DNA of 64,000 bases. It comes from Lysobacter sp. Root494. GTDB lineage: Bacteria > Pseudomonadota > Gammaproteobacteria > Xanthomonadales > Xanthomonadaceae. The stretch covers positions 285,827 through 349,826 of the forward strand of contig NZ_LMFH01000007.1 in the NCBI RefSeq assembly GCF_001427225.1, in the 5' to 3' direction. The translations under genes and the position numbers were made by a program. How positions within the stretch are numbered: the stretch's first letter is position 1; the number at the start of each line of letters is the position of its first letter. Shown here piece after piece: positions 34,944 through 44,055 of this stretch. The notes under the pieces were generated by a model that ran no database searches, was not told the DNA's origin, and saw only the letters and a list, made by a program, of their open reading frames with translations.

Positions 34944-36635
34944 TCAGGCAGGTCCGCGCTCGCAACCCGCGAACAGATCGCGTGCAGCGTCGTATTCGGG
35001 CGTGCGCACCTGCATGAGCCCCAGCACGGAGTGGAACAGGTTGTCCTGGCTGACTTCGTCGTTGCTGCGGGCCTTCAGGCATGCCGTGTCGATGCCGCGC
35101 GCGGCGCTGAAGCCTGGCGACAGCCACATCAGCATCGGCACATGGGTCTGCGTGTCGGGCGCGATCGCGTACGGCACGCCGTGCAGGTAGAGGCCATCTT
35201 CGCCGAGTGATTCGCCGTGGTCGCTCAGATAGATGAGCGCCGTGTCGCGCCCGTTCTGCTCGCCGAGGAAGTGGATCGTGCGGGCGAGGAAGTCGTCGGT
35301 GTAAAGCACGGCGTTGTCGTAGGCGTTGACGATTTCGTCGCGGCTGCAGCGGTCGAGGTCGGAGGTCTCGCAGGTTGGCGTGAAGCGGCGGAACGCGGCC
35401 GGATAGCGCGTGTAATACGCCGGGCCGTGGTTGCCGAGCTGGTGCAGGATCACGACCTGGTCGCCGGGATTCGCGGCGATGCGATCGGCGAGGCCGTGCA
35501 GCATCGCTTCGTCGAGGCAGCCTTCGGCGTTGCAGGCTTCGGCCACGCTGCCGTGTTCGAAGGACTCGAACGCGAGGCCTTCGCACACCCCTTTGCAGCC
35601 GGTCTGGTTGTCGCGCCACAACGTGCGGATGCCGGCGTGTTCGAGCACGTGCAGCAGCGACTGCGAATGGTCGATGCGGTCCTTGTCGTAATGCGCACGA
35701 CCCCAGGGCGAGAACATACATGGCAGCGAGATCTCGGTGCTGGAACCGCAGGCCACGACGTGGGCGAAGTTGATCGGCCCCGCCGGCGCCTGCGCCAGTG
35801 CGGCCAGCTGCGGCGTGGTCTGTCGCGCGTATCCGTCCAGGCCCCAGTCCTGCGCGCGTACCGTTTCACCGACGACGAGCACCAGCAGCCGCGGACGGTC
35901 GCCGGCGAGCCGGCCCACCACCTTCGCCTGCAGGCCGATCGGCGCACGAGGGCGGTTGTGATCGACCCCGGCGTCGCGCGCGACCTGCACCAGCGACACC
36001 AGGTAATTGCCTGGCGTGACGAGATAGCGCAGCTCGCGATGGTTGCGCATCAGCGCGGAAATACCCTGGAACGATGCCAGCAGTGCCGCGGCCGCCACGA
36101 CAATCGCCAGCACGATGGTGGCCAGGCGCACCAGCACGCCGCGCAGCAATGGGCGCGACTTCAGGCGTAACCGCCACACCAGCAGCGAAGGAGCCACGCC
36201 GTACGCGAGGATTGACGGCAGCGCGTGCAGCGAAACCAGCTCGTGCGACTCCTTGCCATCGGTGTGCAGGATGTTGCGCAGCATGTCGGCGTCGAAGTAC
36301 ACGGTGTACGCCGACATGAAATAGGCCGCCGCGGCGCTGGTCAGCAGCAACACGATCAGCAGCGGCTTTGCAGTCCAGCGATTGAGCAGCACGCACAGCA
36401 GCATCGTGTGCAGCGCGATGATCGCCACGGCCAGGCTGGCGAAGGTCAGCGCACCTTGCGTGCCGTGCAGCGCGCCCGTCGCCGCCACTGCGCGGAAGAA
36501 CGTCTGGTTGCTCGCGACCGCGAAGTAGATCGACGCGGCTACGGCAAGCGTTTCGATGCTGACAGCAGGTCGTGCACGCGCAATCGAGCGCAAGCGCGCG
36601 AACACCCTCTGGCGTCCCGGCACGACGGCGCTCAC
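34944..36635 (-). CDS. eptA: Lipid A phosphoethanolamine transferase (EptA type)
   Basis: This 563-residue inner-membrane enzyme has five N-terminal helices (about residues 25-190) and a periplasmic alkaline-phosphatase-like domain. Zinc and nucleophile residues are in place: Glu257 in VVGETVR, the nucleophile Thr300 in ACGSSTEISLPC, and the SDHGESLGE motif near 465. Paired cysteines (TGCKGVC, CNAEGC, CETSDLDRC) fit the disulfides of EptA/MCR proteins. The family moves phosphoethanolamine onto lipid A and lowers polymyxin binding. The GTG start overlaps the PAP2 stop (GTGA). Confidence 0.9.
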   Translation of the reverse strand: MSAVVPGRQRVFARLRSIARARPAVSIETLAVAASIYFAVASNQTFFRAVAATGALHGTQGALTFASLAVAIIALHTMLLCVLLNRWTAKPLLIVLLLTSAAAAYFMSAYTVYFDADMLRNILHTDGKESHELVSLHALPSILAYGVAPSLLVWRLRLKSRPLLRGVLVRLATIVLAIVVAAAALLASFQGISALMRNHRELRYLVTPGNYLVSLVQVARDAGVDHNRPRAPIGLQAKVVGRLAGDRPRLLVLVVGETVRAQDWGLDGYARQTTPQLAALAQAPAGPINFAHVVACGSSTEISLPCMFSPWGRAHYDKDRIDHSQSLLHVLEHAGIRTLWRDNQTGCKGVCEGLAFESFEHGSVAEACNAEGCLDEAMLHGLADRIAANPGDQVVILHQLGNHGPAYYTRYPAAFRRFTPTCETSDLDRCSRDEIVNAYDNAVLYTDDFLARTIHFLGEQNGRDTALIYLSDHGESLGEDGLYLHGVPYAIAPDTQTHVPMLMWLSPGFSAARGIDTACLKARSNDEVSQDNLFHSVLGLMQVRTPEYDAARDLFAGCERGPA

Positions 36636-37426
36636 GGCGCGATGTCCGGAAGGTTGCGCTGTGAACGGGTAGCGCCAGGCGGCCAGAACACGCAATGCAA
36701 TGCGACGGCGCAGGTCCAGCAGATGGCGATGGCGGCCAGGTCGTGCGAAAGAAAGTGCGCGCCGCGCAGCTGCTGCGAGATGCCGAACAACAGGCCGGCA
36801 CCGATGCCGACGGCAAGACCCCAACGGCGCCATTGCGGCTTCACTGCAAGCAGGAAGAAGTACGTTGCCAGCCATGCATAGCCGCCGCTGGCGTGGCCGG
36901 CGGGAAAGCACCGCGCCGCACCCATGCCGGCCGGACGCCATTCGAACAGGCCGATGTAGGCACGCATGCCGCCATAGCGCGCGAGATCCCACGGGCAGTC
37001 GACGTTCGACCAGGTCTTCAACCATGACACCAGCAGCGTCGACAGCGCGGTCGCTGCCAGCAGATAGAGCAACGGGCGGCGCAGCGATGTCCATCCGCTG
37101 CGGGTGCAGGCGACCAGCCACGCCGCCAGTACCGCCAGCCAGGCAGCGGTGCTCACGTCGCGACCGAGCAGATGGATCAGGTGCTGGGTGGCCCATGCAT
37201 GGCGCAGCGCCCAGCGTCCGCCTTCGAGCGCGTAGAGGCGATCGGCCAGCCACAGGTCACCGTGCAGGACGGTGGCGACGAAGAACAGGCACGCCAGTAC
37301 GAACAACGGCCACTGCAAGTGGCTTCGAAGGAAGTGCGGATGGGTCTCGACTACCGCAACAGGCCGTACGGCGGGCCGCGGCGGCGCGAAACCGTCGGCG
37401 GAATGATCGATGGCGGGAGGAATCAT
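36632..37426 (-). CDS. PAP2-family membrane phosphatase (LpxE/LpxT-like)
   Basis: This 264-residue integral membrane protein has about six helices and the three PAP2 motifs: KTWSNVDCP (variant K-x6-R-P region) near 133, FPAGHASGG near 170 and RGAHFLSHDLAA near 225. Such enzymes remove phosphate from lipids such as lipid A or undecaprenyl pyrophosphate. Translation is coupled to eptA downstream. The pairing suggests it clears lipid A phosphate groups before or alongside phosphoethanolamine addition; that is inference. It is divergent from a two-component system. Confidence 0.85.
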   Translation of the reverse strand: MIPPAIDHSADGFAPPRPAVRPVAVVETHPHFLRSHLQWPLFVLACLFFVATVLHGDLWLADRLYALEGGRWALRHAWATQHLIHLLGRDVSTAAWLAVLAAWLVACTRSGWTSLRRPLLYLLAATALSTLLVSWLKTWSNVDCPWDLARYGGMRAYIGLFEWRPAGMGAARCFPAGHASGGYAWLATYFFLLAVKPQWRRWGLAVGIGAGLLFGISQQLRGAHFLSHDLAAIAICWTCAVALHCVFWPPGATRSQRNLPDIAP

Positions 37427-37656
37427 GCAGCGCTTCTGGAATGCCGGGTTTCCGGCTGTCGCATGGTCCGTGCGCTGCTGTCGGAGAACGGTCGGAGCGG
37501 CATTCGTTAAGCGTTAACCGTTCGACGCCGTTCACCCGGGAGCCGGCGTATCGCGCACCGGTGCTATCGTCATTCGCGCTCCGACGGCGTTCCGACGTCA
37601 TCGGTCGCAAGCTGGCCGGCCGGCGCGAACGCGCCGCCCAAGACGGAAGCGAACGC

Positions 37657-38361
37657 ATGCGCGTGCTGGTGGTGGAGGACAACCGGAACCTCGTCGCGAA
37701 CCTGTTCGAATACTTCGAAGCGCGCGGCCATGCGCTCGACGCCGCGCCCGACGGCCCGACCGGCCTGCACCTCGCACTGAACCAGGACTACGACGCGATC
37801 GTGCTCGACTGGATGCTGCCGCGAATGGATGGTCGCGAAGTGCTCACGCGCCTGCGCGCCGCGGGACGGCACGTGCCGGTGCTGATGCTCACCGCGCGCG
37901 CCGAACTCGACGACAAGGTCGGCACGTTCCGCAGTGGCGCCGACGACTACCTCACCAAGCCCTTCGACCTGCCGGAACTCGAAGTGCGGCTCGAAGCACT
38001 CGCGGCACGCGCGCATGGCCGCGGCCGCCGCGTGCTGGAAGTGGGCGACCTGCGCCTGGACCTGGCCACACTCGAGGTCACGCGCGGCGGGCGCTCGCTG
38101 CACCTCTATCCGGCCTGCCGCAAGCTGCTGGAAATGCTGATGCAGGCCAGCCCCGCCGCGGTGTCGCGCGAACGCCTGGAGCGCGGCCTGTGGGGCGACA
38201 GTCCGCCCGATGGCGACATGCTGCGTTCGCACGTGTACGAACTGCGGCGCAGCGTCGATGGCCCGTTCGCCACCAAGCTGATCCACACGCTGCCGCGCGT
38301 CGGTTACCGGCTTGCACTGCCCGAAGGCAACGAGGCCGCGGAAGCGTCCGATGAAACCTGA
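37657..38361 (+). CDS. OmpR/PhoB-family response regulator
   Basis: This 234-residue DNA-binding regulator has a receiver domain with VVEDN at the start, phospho-acceptor Asp51 (IVLDWMLPRMDG) and Lys101 (YLTKPFD). A C-terminal winged helix follows (about 130-225) ending HTLPRVGYRL. The start ATG is the only one giving a complete receiver. It overlaps the kinase gene by 11 bases. Its position, 230 bases from the divergent PAP2-eptA operon, makes those genes the likely targets. Confidence 0.92.
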   Translation: MRVLVVEDNRNLVANLFEYFEARGHALDAAPDGPTGLHLALNQDYDAIVLDWMLPRMDGREVLTRLRAAGRHVPVLMLTARAELDDKVGTFRSGADDYLTKPFDLPELEVRLEALAARAHGRGRRVLEVGDLRLDLATLEVTRGGRSLHLYPACRKLLEMLMQASPAAVSRERLERGLWGDSPPDGDMLRSHVYELRRSVDGPFATKLIHTLPRVGYRLALPEGNEAAEASDET

Positions 38362-39658
38362 GACCGGCTCCGCATCGAAGTCGCGGCGACGCGGCAGTCT
38401 GCGCAACCGCATCCTGCTGGCGCTGCTCGGTTACGTTGCGCTGCTGTCCGTGGTGGTGATCGCGCAGGGCTTTCTCGTGCACGAACGCGCCGAGCGGCTG
38501 GTGTGGCGCACGATGCTGTCGTCGGAACTCGACCACACCGTCGAGCGCATGCACGGCGACCCCGGTTACCGTTGGGTCAACACCAACAACATGTCGCTGT
38601 ACGACGGACTCGGCACGATCCCCCCCGCGCTGCAGGGTGTTGGCCCCGGCCTGCATGACGATATCGTCATCGGCGACCGCATCTATGTCGTGATGGTGCG
38701 TGAAACCGACGGCCGGCCGCTGATGCTCGCCCTCGACGTCACCGACTTCGAACAGCGCGAGGTGCACACCGCGGTGCGCGTGGTCGGCGTTGCCCTCGCG
38801 TTGATCGTGCTGCTCGGCCTGCTTGTCGCGTGGGCCACTAACCGGATGGTGCGTCCGCTCAGCCGCATGGCGCAGCAGATCAGCGGCCTGCGTCCGGATC
38901 TTCCCGCACAGCATGTCGACGTGCACGGCGCGGCCAGTTCCGAACTGCACGTGATCGCCGATGCGCTCAACGACTACCTGCAACGCAACGACCGCTTCGT
39001 CGAACGCGAACGCGTGTTCATCGACGCCGCCAGCCATGAGTTGCGCACGCCGATTGCGGTGATTGCCGGCTCGACCGAACTCGCCCTGCAGCAACCCGAC
39101 CTGCCCACGCCGGCGCGGCATCACCTGACGCGCATCCGCCGCACGTCACGCGATGTCGAGGGACTCATTTCACTGCTGCTGGTGCTGGCCAAGGATCCCG
39201 CGCGCCTGTCGCAGTCCGGGGAACGCGTGGCCCTCGACGCGTTGCTGCCCGACATCATCGAGGACCACCGCCATCTCACCCGCGACAAGGCGCTCGCGAT
39301 CACCCTGGCATCGTCGGAGCCGGTGGAGATCGTCGCACCGCTGCCGATCGTGCAAGCGGCGATCGGCAACCTGCTGCGCAATGCGATCGAACACAGCGAT
39401 CGCGGTGAGATCACCGTACGGCTCGAGAAGCCCGCGACCGTGGTGATTGTCGATCCGGGCCATGGCATGTCCCCGGAAGAGATCAGCGCGATTTATGCGC
39501 GCATGGCCCGGGGTGGCGGCAGCAGTCGCGGCGATGGCGGCAGCGATGGCATCGGCCTGGACCTGATCTCGCGGCTGTGCGAGCACCTGGGCTGGCAGTT
39601 GAGCATCGCATCGGATGAGGGACGGGGGACTACGACGACGTTGATGTTTGGGCGGTAG
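38351..39658 (+). CDS. Two-component sensor histidine kinase
   Basis: This 435-residue inner-membrane kinase has helices at about 19-42 and 142-163 flanking a 100-residue periplasmic sensor with no recognised domain. HAMP-like and dimerisation segments follow. The phospho-acceptor His229 lies in FIDAASHELRTP, the N box is NLLRNAIEHS near 355, and the G boxes are VDPGHGM and GSDGIGLDL. The lid between them is glycine-rich. It is coupled by overlap to the response regulator and is probably a PmrB/ColS-like sensor of envelope stress. Confidence 0.92.
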   Translation: MKPETGSASKSRRRGSLRNRILLALLGYVALLSVVVIAQGFLVHERAERLVWRTMLSSELDHTVERMHGDPGYRWVNTNNMSLYDGLGTIPPALQGVGPGLHDDIVIGDRIYVVMVRETDGRPLMLALDVTDFEQREVHTAVRVVGVALALIVLLGLLVAWATNRMVRPLSRMAQQISGLRPDLPAQHVDVHGAASSELHVIADALNDYLQRNDRFVERERVFIDAASHELRTPIAVIAGSTELALQQPDLPTPARHHLTRIRRTSRDVEGLISLLLVLAKDPARLSQSGERVALDALLPDIIEDHRHLTRDKALAITLASSEPVEIVAPLPIVQAAIGNLLRNAIEHSDRGEITVRLEKPATVVIVDPGHGMSPEEISAIYARMARGGGSSRGDGGSDGIGLDLISRLCEHLGWQLSIASDEGRGTTTTLMFGR

Positions 39659-39720
39659 TGGCGGGTGGGTTACTTGACGCGTCGGGTCGGCTTGGCGTGT
39701 GGCATCGTTGTTTTTGCCGT

Positions 39721-39962
39721 TGCTCGTCATTCCCTCGACGGATTTCACCACAGCCGAAGGCTGTTGAAGCGGGAGTCCAGTGACGTTCGTTTTCGACGTT
39801 CGCTTTTGCTCGTCATTCCCGCGAAGGCGAGAATCCAGTGACTGGCTTTCAGTCTGCCTAGCCGCAAAGAACAAAAGGCGCTGGATTCCCGCCTTCGCGG
39901 GAATGACGAGCCAGAAGCAGAGAAAAGTCGCTGGATTCCTGCCTTCGCAGGAATGACAAGCG
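39721..39962. repeat. Four copies of a dispersed palindromic element
   Basis: The 337 bases between the convergent kinase and amidohydrolase genes hold no gene. Copies of a roughly 34-bp element occur at 39808-39842, inverted at 39878-39911 and 39929-39961, with a degenerate interrupted copy at 39721-39783. The core is ATTCCCGC, CTTC loop, GCGGGAAT. The last copy has ATTCCTGC / GCAGGAAT, a compensated pair. These are common intergenic repeats of related bacteria and could also act as terminators here. Confidence 0.75.
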
Positions 39963-39963
39963 A

Positions 39964-39992
39964 AAGAGCGAGAGCGAGAGCGAGAGCGAGAG
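39964..39992. repeat. AGAGCG hexanucleotide microsatellite
   Basis: Four copies of AGAGCG plus a partial copy form a short tandem repeat four bases before the stop codon of the amidohydrolase gene, outside any coding region. Confidence 0.85.
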
Positions 39993-39995
39993 AAA

Positions 39996-41291
39996 CTACT
40001 TCCCGCGCGCGTCCTTCACCACATCGCCGCCCTTCATCACGAACGGCACCGCTTCGAGCACCGTGATATCCGCGGTTGGATCCCCGGGTACCGCAATAAG
40101 GTCGGCGAGGCGACCCACTTCCAGCGTACCCACGTCCGTGCGGCCCAGCGCTTCGGCGGCGCTCACCGTCGCCGACTGGATCGCTTCGACCGGCGTCATG
40201 CCGTACTGGACCATCCAGCGGAACTGCTTCGCATTGTCGCCGTGCGGGTAGATGCCGGCATCGGTGCCGAAGAGCATCTTCACCCCGGCCGCGTGCGCCT
40301 TGCGGAAGTTCTCGCGCTGCACGTCACCGATCTCGCGGTCCTTGCGCAGGTTGTCCTCGAGCACGCCGTTCTTCTTGCCTTCGGCCTGCGTGTACTCGGT
40401 GTTGTAGATGTCCATCGACAGCCATGCGCCGCGCTGCTTCGCCAGCTTGATGCCTTCGTCGTCGATCAGGCTCGCGTGTTCGATGGTGTCGACGCCGGCG
40501 CGGATCGCGTCCTTGATGCCTGCCGCGCCATGGGCATGCGCGGCGACGCGCAGGTCAGCCATGTGCGCTTCCTCGACCACCGCCTTCATTTCATCAAGCG
40601 TCATCTGCTGCGCGCCGGGCTCATCACCGTGCGAAAACACGCCGCCGGTCGCACAGATCTTGATCACCTGCGCGCCGTACTTGCGCAACGTGCGCACGGC
40701 CTTGCGGGCTTCTTCCGGACTGTCCGCGTTGAACGGACTTTTTTCGTCCATCGACGGCGGGAAGAACGTGGAATCGCAATGGCCGCCAGTCGCGCCGAAG
40801 GAATACGCCGCGGTGATCACGCGTGGGCCCTCGATCTTGCCGGCGTCGATCGCCTGGCGCAGGCCGACGTCGTTCCAGGCATCCGCGCCGACATTGCGCA
40901 CGGTGGTGAAACCCGCCTGCAGCGTCTTCAGCGCGTGCGGCACTGCGAGTACCGACCAGAAGCGGTCGCCGAACTGCAGGCCGGTGTAGCCGCCGTAGCT
41001 GGGATCGCTGTCGAGGTGCACGTGCATGTCGATCAGGCCCGGCAGCAGTGTCATGTCCCCGAGGTCGTAATGCGGGCGATCGGTCATCACGGCGCTGTTG
41101 CCGGCGCCCTGCACGACCTGCTTGATGCGCCCGTCTTCGATCTGCACGGTGACGTCGTGCAGCATGCGCCCGCTGCGCACGTCGAGCATGCGCGCGGCGG
41201 TCACGACCGCATTGCCGTGATCGAGCGCATGCGCGGCACCGAACGGAAGCAGGCACAGCAACGACAGCGTCAGAGCGCGCAGGGCGGGCAT
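39996..41291 (-). CDS. Secreted metal-dependent amidohydrolase (imidazolonepropionase-like)
   Basis: This 431-residue exported enzyme has a signal peptide of 22 residues (GAAHA) and a TIM-barrel amidohydrolase domain. Metal ligands are visible as MHVHLD near 90, KICATGG (carboxylated Lys) near 210, AHAHG near 250, EHAS near 270 and GTDAG near 340. Relatives are Xaa-Pro or Xaa-Arg/Lys dipeptidases and similar hydrolases, so a periplasmic dipeptidase is likely. It lies 26 bases past ctaB on the same strand and may be read through from the oxidase cluster. Confidence 0.85.
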   Translation of the reverse strand: MPALRALTLSLLCLLPFGAAHALDHGNAVVTAARMLDVRSGRMLHDVTVQIEDGRIKQVVQGAGNSAVMTDRPHYDLGDMTLLPGLIDMHVHLDSDPSYGGYTGLQFGDRFWSVLAVPHALKTLQAGFTTVRNVGADAWNDVGLRQAIDAGKIEGPRVITAAYSFGATGGHCDSTFFPPSMDEKSPFNADSPEEARKAVRTLRKYGAQVIKICATGGVFSHGDEPGAQQMTLDEMKAVVEEAHMADLRVAAHAHGAAGIKDAIRAGVDTIEHASLIDDEGIKLAKQRGAWLSMDIYNTEYTQAEGKKNGVLEDNLRKDREIGDVQRENFRKAHAAGVKMLFGTDAGIYPHGDNAKQFRWMVQYGMTPVEAIQSATVSAAEALGRTDVGTLEVGRLADLIAVPGDPTADITVLEAVPFVMKGGDVVKDARGK

Positions 41292-41317
41292 GCGTGGACC
41301 TCTTTGATCGGCCGGCG

Positions 41318-42262
41318 TCAGCCGACCTGCTGGAATTCAATCGGCGCCACCGGCTGCAGCCACGGCAGCAACCAGTGGTCGACGAGCAGGAATGCGAACA
41401 GCGCCATCAGGTAGACGATGGAATAGCTGAAGACCTTCATCGCATACAGTTCATCCGGCGGATCCATCAGCTTCCACGCATGCCAGATGAAGGCGACGCC
41501 GAGTACCAGCGCGCCGCCCAGGTAGAACCAGCCGCTCATGCCGGCCGCGAACGGCAGCACCGTCACCACGACCAGCAGCACGGTGTAGAACAGGATCTGC
41601 CAGCGCGTGTATTCGACACCGTGCGTGACCGGCAGCATCGGTACCATCGCCTTGCGGTAATCCTCGCGGCGGAAGATCGCCAGCGCCCAGAAATGCGGCG
41701 GCGTCCACACGAAGATGATCAGCACCAGCAGCAGCGCGTGCGGCCAGTCCCATTCGCCCTGCATGCCGGTGATCGAGGCCCAGCCCAGCAGCGGCGGCGC
41801 CGCGCCGGCAATGCCGCCGATCACGATGTTCTGCGGCGTAGCGCGTTTGAGGAACACGGTGTAGACCACCGCGTAGCCGATCAGCGACGCGAAGGTAAGC
41901 AGCGCGGTGATCGCGTTGACGAAACACCACAGGATCGCCATCGAGAGCGCGGCGAGGATCAGCGCGAACACCAGCGCGCGGCGCGGTGTGATCTGGCCCA
42001 TGACGATCGGACGCCATGAGGTGCGTGCCATCTTCGCGTCGATACGCGCATCCAGCAGCTGGTTGATCGCCGCCGCGCTGGAGGCCGCCAGCCAGATGCC
42101 GAGGAAGCCAAGCAGGCCACGGCGCGCTTCCTCCAGCGTGGGCCACCCATCGATGGCGAGCAGCATGCCGACCAGCGCGGTGAACACGATCAGCGCGACG
42201 ACGCGCGGCTTGGTCAGGTCGAAGTATTGGCGGAGGACCGCCGGCGCCGACGTATTGCTCAT
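41318..42262 (-). CDS. ctaB: Protoheme IX farnesyltransferase (heme O synthase)
   Basis: This 314-residue UbiA-type membrane enzyme converts heme B to heme O. It has about nine helices, the first prenyl-binding motif [19 protein letters not shown] near 60 and the second near 115 ([17 protein letters not shown]). The start at 42262 is four bases after the ctaA stop. It provides the precursor that CtaA oxidises for the aa3 oxidase encoded upstream. Confidence 0.95.
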   Translation of the reverse strand: MSNTSAPAVLRQYFDLTKPRVVALIVFTALVGMLLAIDGWPTLEEARRGLLGFLGIWLAASSAAAINQLLDARIDAKMARTSWRPIVMGQITPRRALVFALILAALSMAILWCFVNAITALLTFASLIGYAVVYTVFLKRATPQNIVIGGIAGAAPPLLGWASITGMQGEWDWPHALLLVLIIFVWTPPHFWALAIFRREDYRKAMVPMLPVTHGVEYTRWQILFYTVLLVVVTVLPFAAGMSGWFYLGGALVLGVAFIWHAWKLMDPPDELYAMKVFSYSIVYLMALFAFLLVDHWLLPWLQPVAPIEFQQVG

Positions 42263-42266
42263 CGGT

Positions 42267-43433
42267 TCAATGCTCCGGCGCGCGCAGGCGCGCAAGCAGC
42301 GACACCAGCAGGAACAGCAGCAGCGCCGCGCCGGCGTTGTGCAGCACCGCGACCGTCAGCGGCAGGCCAAGCTTGACGTTGGCGATGCCGAGTGCGACCT
42401 GCGTCACCACCAAGGCCGCAAGCAGCCCGCCCCACCCGCGCATGCCCGGCGTGCGCAGCAGCTTCAGCGCCAGCCAGAGCATGTAGACGAAGACCACGGC
42501 CGCCATCATCCGGTGCGCCATCTGGATCGCGATGCGCGACTGGCCGTCGAGGATGCCGCCTTCGTAATCGACGCCTACACCGCGCCAGAGCACGAAGCCC
42601 TCACGGAAGTCGTGCGGCGGCCACCACTGCCCGACGCATTGCGGAAAGTCGTTGCCGCAGGCGAGCGCGGCGTAGTTCGCACTGGTCCAGCCACCGAGCG
42701 CGATCTGCAAGCCGAGCACGACGATGCCGATGATCAACCAGCGGCGCATTACCACCGCATCGGCGAGGCGGATCGGAATGTCGGTCGCGCGCCATGCCAT
42801 CCAGACCAGCAGCGAAAACGTGGTCAGCCCGCCAAGCAGATGGCCCATCACCACGATCGGCTTCAGCAGCCACGTCACCGTCCACATGCCGAGCAGCGCC
42901 TGGAAGATGATCACCGCGAGCGTCAGCACGGCCACGCGGCTCAGGTCGCTGTTGCTCCAGCGCCACGCCGCGACCAGCAACACGGCTTCGCCCGCAATCG
43001 CCAAAGCGGAAGCTGCAGTGTGTTCGCCCTTCATGTACAGCGGAATCGCGATCGCCACCAATAGCGCAGCACCGATTACCTGCCACACGCCACGCGCGCG
43101 ACGGCGCGCGGCCACCAGCGCGAGCGTCAGCACGAGCACGCCAAGCACGCCGGCGATCATGCGGTGCACCTGCTCGCGCCAGGCCTTGTGGGTTTCGAAG
43201 GGACGGATCGCGCTCGCGGCGTGTTCGCTGACTTCCTGCGCGGCACCCGGCCACGTGGCGCGGCCGTAGCACGTCGGCCAGTCGGGGCAGCTCAGGCCCG
43301 CGTTCGACAGGCGCACGAACGCGCCGAACACGATCACGCCGAGCGCGAGGGCAACGGCGAGCCAGGCGAGGCGATGGAAATGTCTGTGTACCGCAGGCCG
43401 GAGAGAACCGGCGGGTTTGGTCTGTGCACTCAT
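42267..43433 (-). CDS. ctaA: Heme A synthase (COX15/CtaA family)
   Basis: This 388-residue protein with eight predicted helices oxidises heme O to heme A. Conserved features include [21 protein letters not shown] near 40, [12 protein letters not shown] with a heme-ligand His, the [17 protein letters not shown] block near 250 and [10 protein letters not shown] in the second half. The Cys pairs in both halves match the proteobacterial class. It lies between the Sco-like gene and ctaB with 13- and 4-base gaps. Confidence 0.94.
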   Translation of the reverse strand: MSAQTKPAGSLRPAVHRHFHRLAWLAVALALGVIVFGAFVRLSNAGLSCPDWPTCYGRATWPGAAQEVSEHAASAIRPFETHKAWREQVHRMIAGVLGVLVLTLALVAARRRARGVWQVIGAALLVAIAIPLYMKGEHTAASALAIAGEAVLLVAAWRWSNSDLSRVAVLTLAVIIFQALLGMWTVTWLLKPIVVMGHLLGGLTTFSLLVWMAWRATDIPIRLADAVVMRRWLIIGIVVLGLQIALGGWTSANYAALACGNDFPQCVGQWWPPHDFREGFVLWRGVGVDYEGGILDGQSRIAIQMAHRMMAAVVFVYMLWLALKLLRTPGMRGWGGLLAALVVTQVALGIANVKLGLPLTVAVLHNAGAALLLFLLVSLLARLRAPEH

Positions 43434-43446
43434 GCGCGGTCTTGCC

Positions 43447-44055
43447 CTACTTCAGCTTCAGCAGCTTGGCCAGGTCGGAGCGCAGGTCGCCCGGATCGGA
43501 GCCGGCAGCGTAGCGCAGAATCACGAAGCCGTTCGGATCGATCACGTACACCGGCACGCCGCGGTGGCCATCGAAGGTGACGAGGTCGACGCGCGGCAGC
43601 TTCGCGCGCAGGCCCGCGTCGGCTTGAAGCAGGCGCAGGGTCGCGAGCTTCGGCGCATTGGTTGGCAGCTCGCACGCGGCCATGGACGGACACAACCAGA
43701 GCACGTCGACGCGGGTGGCTTCGCGGCCCAGCAGTTCCCATACCTTGTAGATGTCTTCGACCGCCTTCGTGCATTCGGCGCCACAGTCGGCCGGCGGCGC
43801 GATGGTGACGCGCCATACGCGGTTGATCGGTGCCCATGCATAGGCGGTGCCGTCGAGCAGCTTCGGAGTGACGGCGCGCAGGTCGGCGGGTGGCTGCAGC
43901 AGTTCGCCCTTGTTCTTCATGCCGGCCGGGCGCCAGCCGGAAAACCGCAGCACACCTGCGAAAAAAAGGCTGCCGAAGAACAGAGCGAAGATCGCCAGCA
44001 ACATCATGCGATTGCGCTTGCGGTTCGGAGCGGCGGAAGGATCAGCGTGGTTCAT
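43447..44055 (-). CDS. Sco-like thioredoxin-fold membrane protein of the oxidase cluster
   Basis: This 202-residue protein has an N-terminal membrane anchor (residues 17-38) and a periplasmic domain. The domain shows a CGAEC (C-x3-C) motif near residue 91 and a GVPVYVIDPNGFVILRY segment, both reminiscent of Sco1/SenC copper chaperones. Overall it is shorter and diverged, and the usual Sco histidine is not obvious. Its start overlaps the SURF1 stop by 14 bases. A role in assembling the copper centres of the aa3 oxidase is likely from context. Confidence 0.6.
   Translation of the reverse strand: MNHADPSAAPNRKRNRMMLLAIFALFFGSLFFAGVLRFSGWRPAGMKNKGELLQPPADLRAVTPKLLDGTAYAWAPINRVWRVTIAPPADCGAECTKAVEDIYKVWELLGREATRVDVLWLCPSMAACELPTNAPKLATLRLLQADAGLRAKLPRVDLVTFDGHRGVPVYVIDPNGFVILRYAAGSDPGDLRSDLAKLLKLK

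Noticed and set aside
39808..39962. Possible CRISPR array
   Set aside because: Copies are few, in both orientations, unevenly spaced and palindromic over the whole unit, and no cas genes are near.
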